Below, piece after piece: positions 63,542-64,000 of a stretch of DNA of 64,000 nucleotides. A program made the translations under genes and the position numbers. The notes beneath the pieces were generated by a model, which saw only the letters and a program-made list of their open reading frames with translations, had not been told where the DNA came from and did not search any database. The stretch's first letter is position 1; every line of letters begins with the position of its first letter. Origin of the DNA: Kineosporia sp. NBRC 101731 (lineage in GTDB: Bacteria > Actinomycetota > Actinomycetes > Actinomycetales > Kineosporiaceae); NCBI RefSeq assembly GCF_030269305.1, contig NZ_BSTC01000005.1:372001-436000 (forward strand), given 5' to 3'.

Positions 63542-63640
63542 CTAGTCGAGCGTGATCTTCAGGGAACCGTCGAACCGGATGCTGCGCACAGTCTCGACCT
63601 GTGCCCGGGCCTCCAGCGCCCTCGGGGCGGGGGTACCCCC
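63542..63640 (-). other. In-frame coding-like tail downstream of the roadblock stop codon
   Basis: Directly after the TGA of the roadblock gene, the same frame continues for 32 codons with strong G/C third positions to a TAG at 63542-63544, one base before the terminator stem. The translation includes ALEARAQVETVRSIRFDGSL. There is no start codon or SD. It may be a gene remnant, a readthrough extension or a sequence error. Confidence 0.4.
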
Positions 63641-64000
63641 TCAGATCTCGATGGTGCGCTCCAGGTTCGCCAGCTTGCGGCGGGCCAGGGCCAGGTTCGA
63701 GCGGTGCTTGTCCAGCGCCAGGTAGAGGAACAGGCCGATGCCGGACTGGTCGGTGATCAGGCGGATCAGGTGATACTGGGTGTCCAGCGTGATCAGGATG
63801 TCTTCGATGCCCTCACGCAGGCCCAGGGCCTCCATGGTGCGCAGCTTCGAGCGAACGACCTCGGTGTTGCCCGCCGCGGCGACCTCGAGGTTCAGGTTGG
63901 CGCCACCGGCCTGGCCGAGCGTCATACCGCTCGTGTAGTCCACCAGCGCGACGCCGACCGCGCCGTCGATCTGCATGGCTTCCTTGAGGACGATGTCGAT
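63641..64000 (-). CDS. Roadblock/LC7-domain protein (5' end outside window)
   Basis: At least 119 residues; the frame is open to the right edge (IDIVLKEAMQIDGAVGVALVDYTSG), and the true start probably lies a few codons beyond. Roadblock/LC7 fold: the pattern AVGVALVDYTSGMTLGQAG, VVRSKLRTMEALGL, DILITLDTQYHLIRLI and GLFLYLALDKHRSNLALARRKL is typical of the actinobacterial proteins that partner small Ras-like GTPases. No GTPase gene is in the window. Ends TIEI at a TGA. Confidence 0.85.
   Translation of the reverse strand: MDIVLKEAMQIDGAVGVALVDYTSGMTLGQAGGANLNLEVAAAGNTEVVRSKLRTMEALGLREGIEDILITLDTQYHLIRLITDQSGIGLFLYLALDKHRSNLALARRKLANLERTIEI

Overview
The window is about 70% G+C, with GTG and ATG starts, strong third-position G/C bias, many 4-bp stop/start overlaps and several SD-less (leaderless-type) starts. 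Together with the gene order this marks a free-living actinomycete. The backbone smc-ftsY-amtB-glnK-glnD-ffh-amidohydrolase-rpsP-khpA-rimM-trmD-rplS-lepB-rnhB-DUF2469-yraN-comM-dprA-xerC-sigma factor-M23-rpsB-tsf-pyrH-frr-cdsA-rlmN-divIVA-like is the actinobacterial core order also seen in Mycobacterium and Streptomyces. A WhiG/FliA-type sigma factor between xerC and rpsB suggests a sporulating and/or motile lineage. A Kineosporia-like organism is a guess, not something the sequence proves.

Region by region. 1-4 kb is accessory: the end of a winged-helix regulator, a sulfotransferase, a FUSC-type membrane protein and a beta-propeller glycosidase-like protein. 4-17 kb holds smc, a membrane-anchored low-complexity protein with about 13 copies of a D-E-T-x-M/F-x-x-P motif, ftsY, and the ammonium operon amtB-glnK-glnD behind a clear GlnR-type operator. 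18-29 kb is a translation/secretion block: ffh, rpsP-khpA-rimM-trmD, rplS, three tandem signal peptidases, rnhB, two fluoride channels and DUF2469. 29.7-33.4 kb is a divergent operon of two ABC-2 export modules. 33.6-41.5 kb runs from a zinc-ribbon protein through yraN-comM-dprA to xerC, the sigma factor and a degenerate M23 peptidase, interrupted by an opposite-strand hemC. 41.5-46 kb is an accessory island: acyltransferase, a 16-copy heptanucleotide array, a hypothetical membrane protein, an aminotransferase and a DUF6314 protein. 46-55 kb is rpsB-tsf, pyrH-frr-cdsA-rlmN and a DivIVA-like gene; cdsA carries a repetitive N-terminal extension of about 735 residues. 55-61 kb is a complete sugar-uptake and catabolism locus: ROK repressor, lipoprotein SBP, permease, ATPase, ketose 3-epimerase and sugar kinase. 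The window ends with a PPOX F420-type enzyme, a propionyl-CoA-synthetase-like ligase and a partial roadblock protein.

How the genes connect. FtsY and Ffh deliver membrane and secreted proteins and the three LepB enzymes process them. GlnR is predicted to switch on AmtB, GlnK and GlnD under nitrogen limitation. The ROK/FrcBCA-like locus is predicted to import a ketohexose, epimerise it at C3 and phosphorylate it. Recurrent oddities are repetitive extensions on housekeeping proteins (CdsA, DprA, RnhB, RpsB, RpsP), small tandem repeats placed directly on stop codons, two families of long intergenic palindromes, and two DnaA-box pairs with identical spacing. No rRNA, tRNA, CRISPR array, insertion sequence or prophage was recognised.
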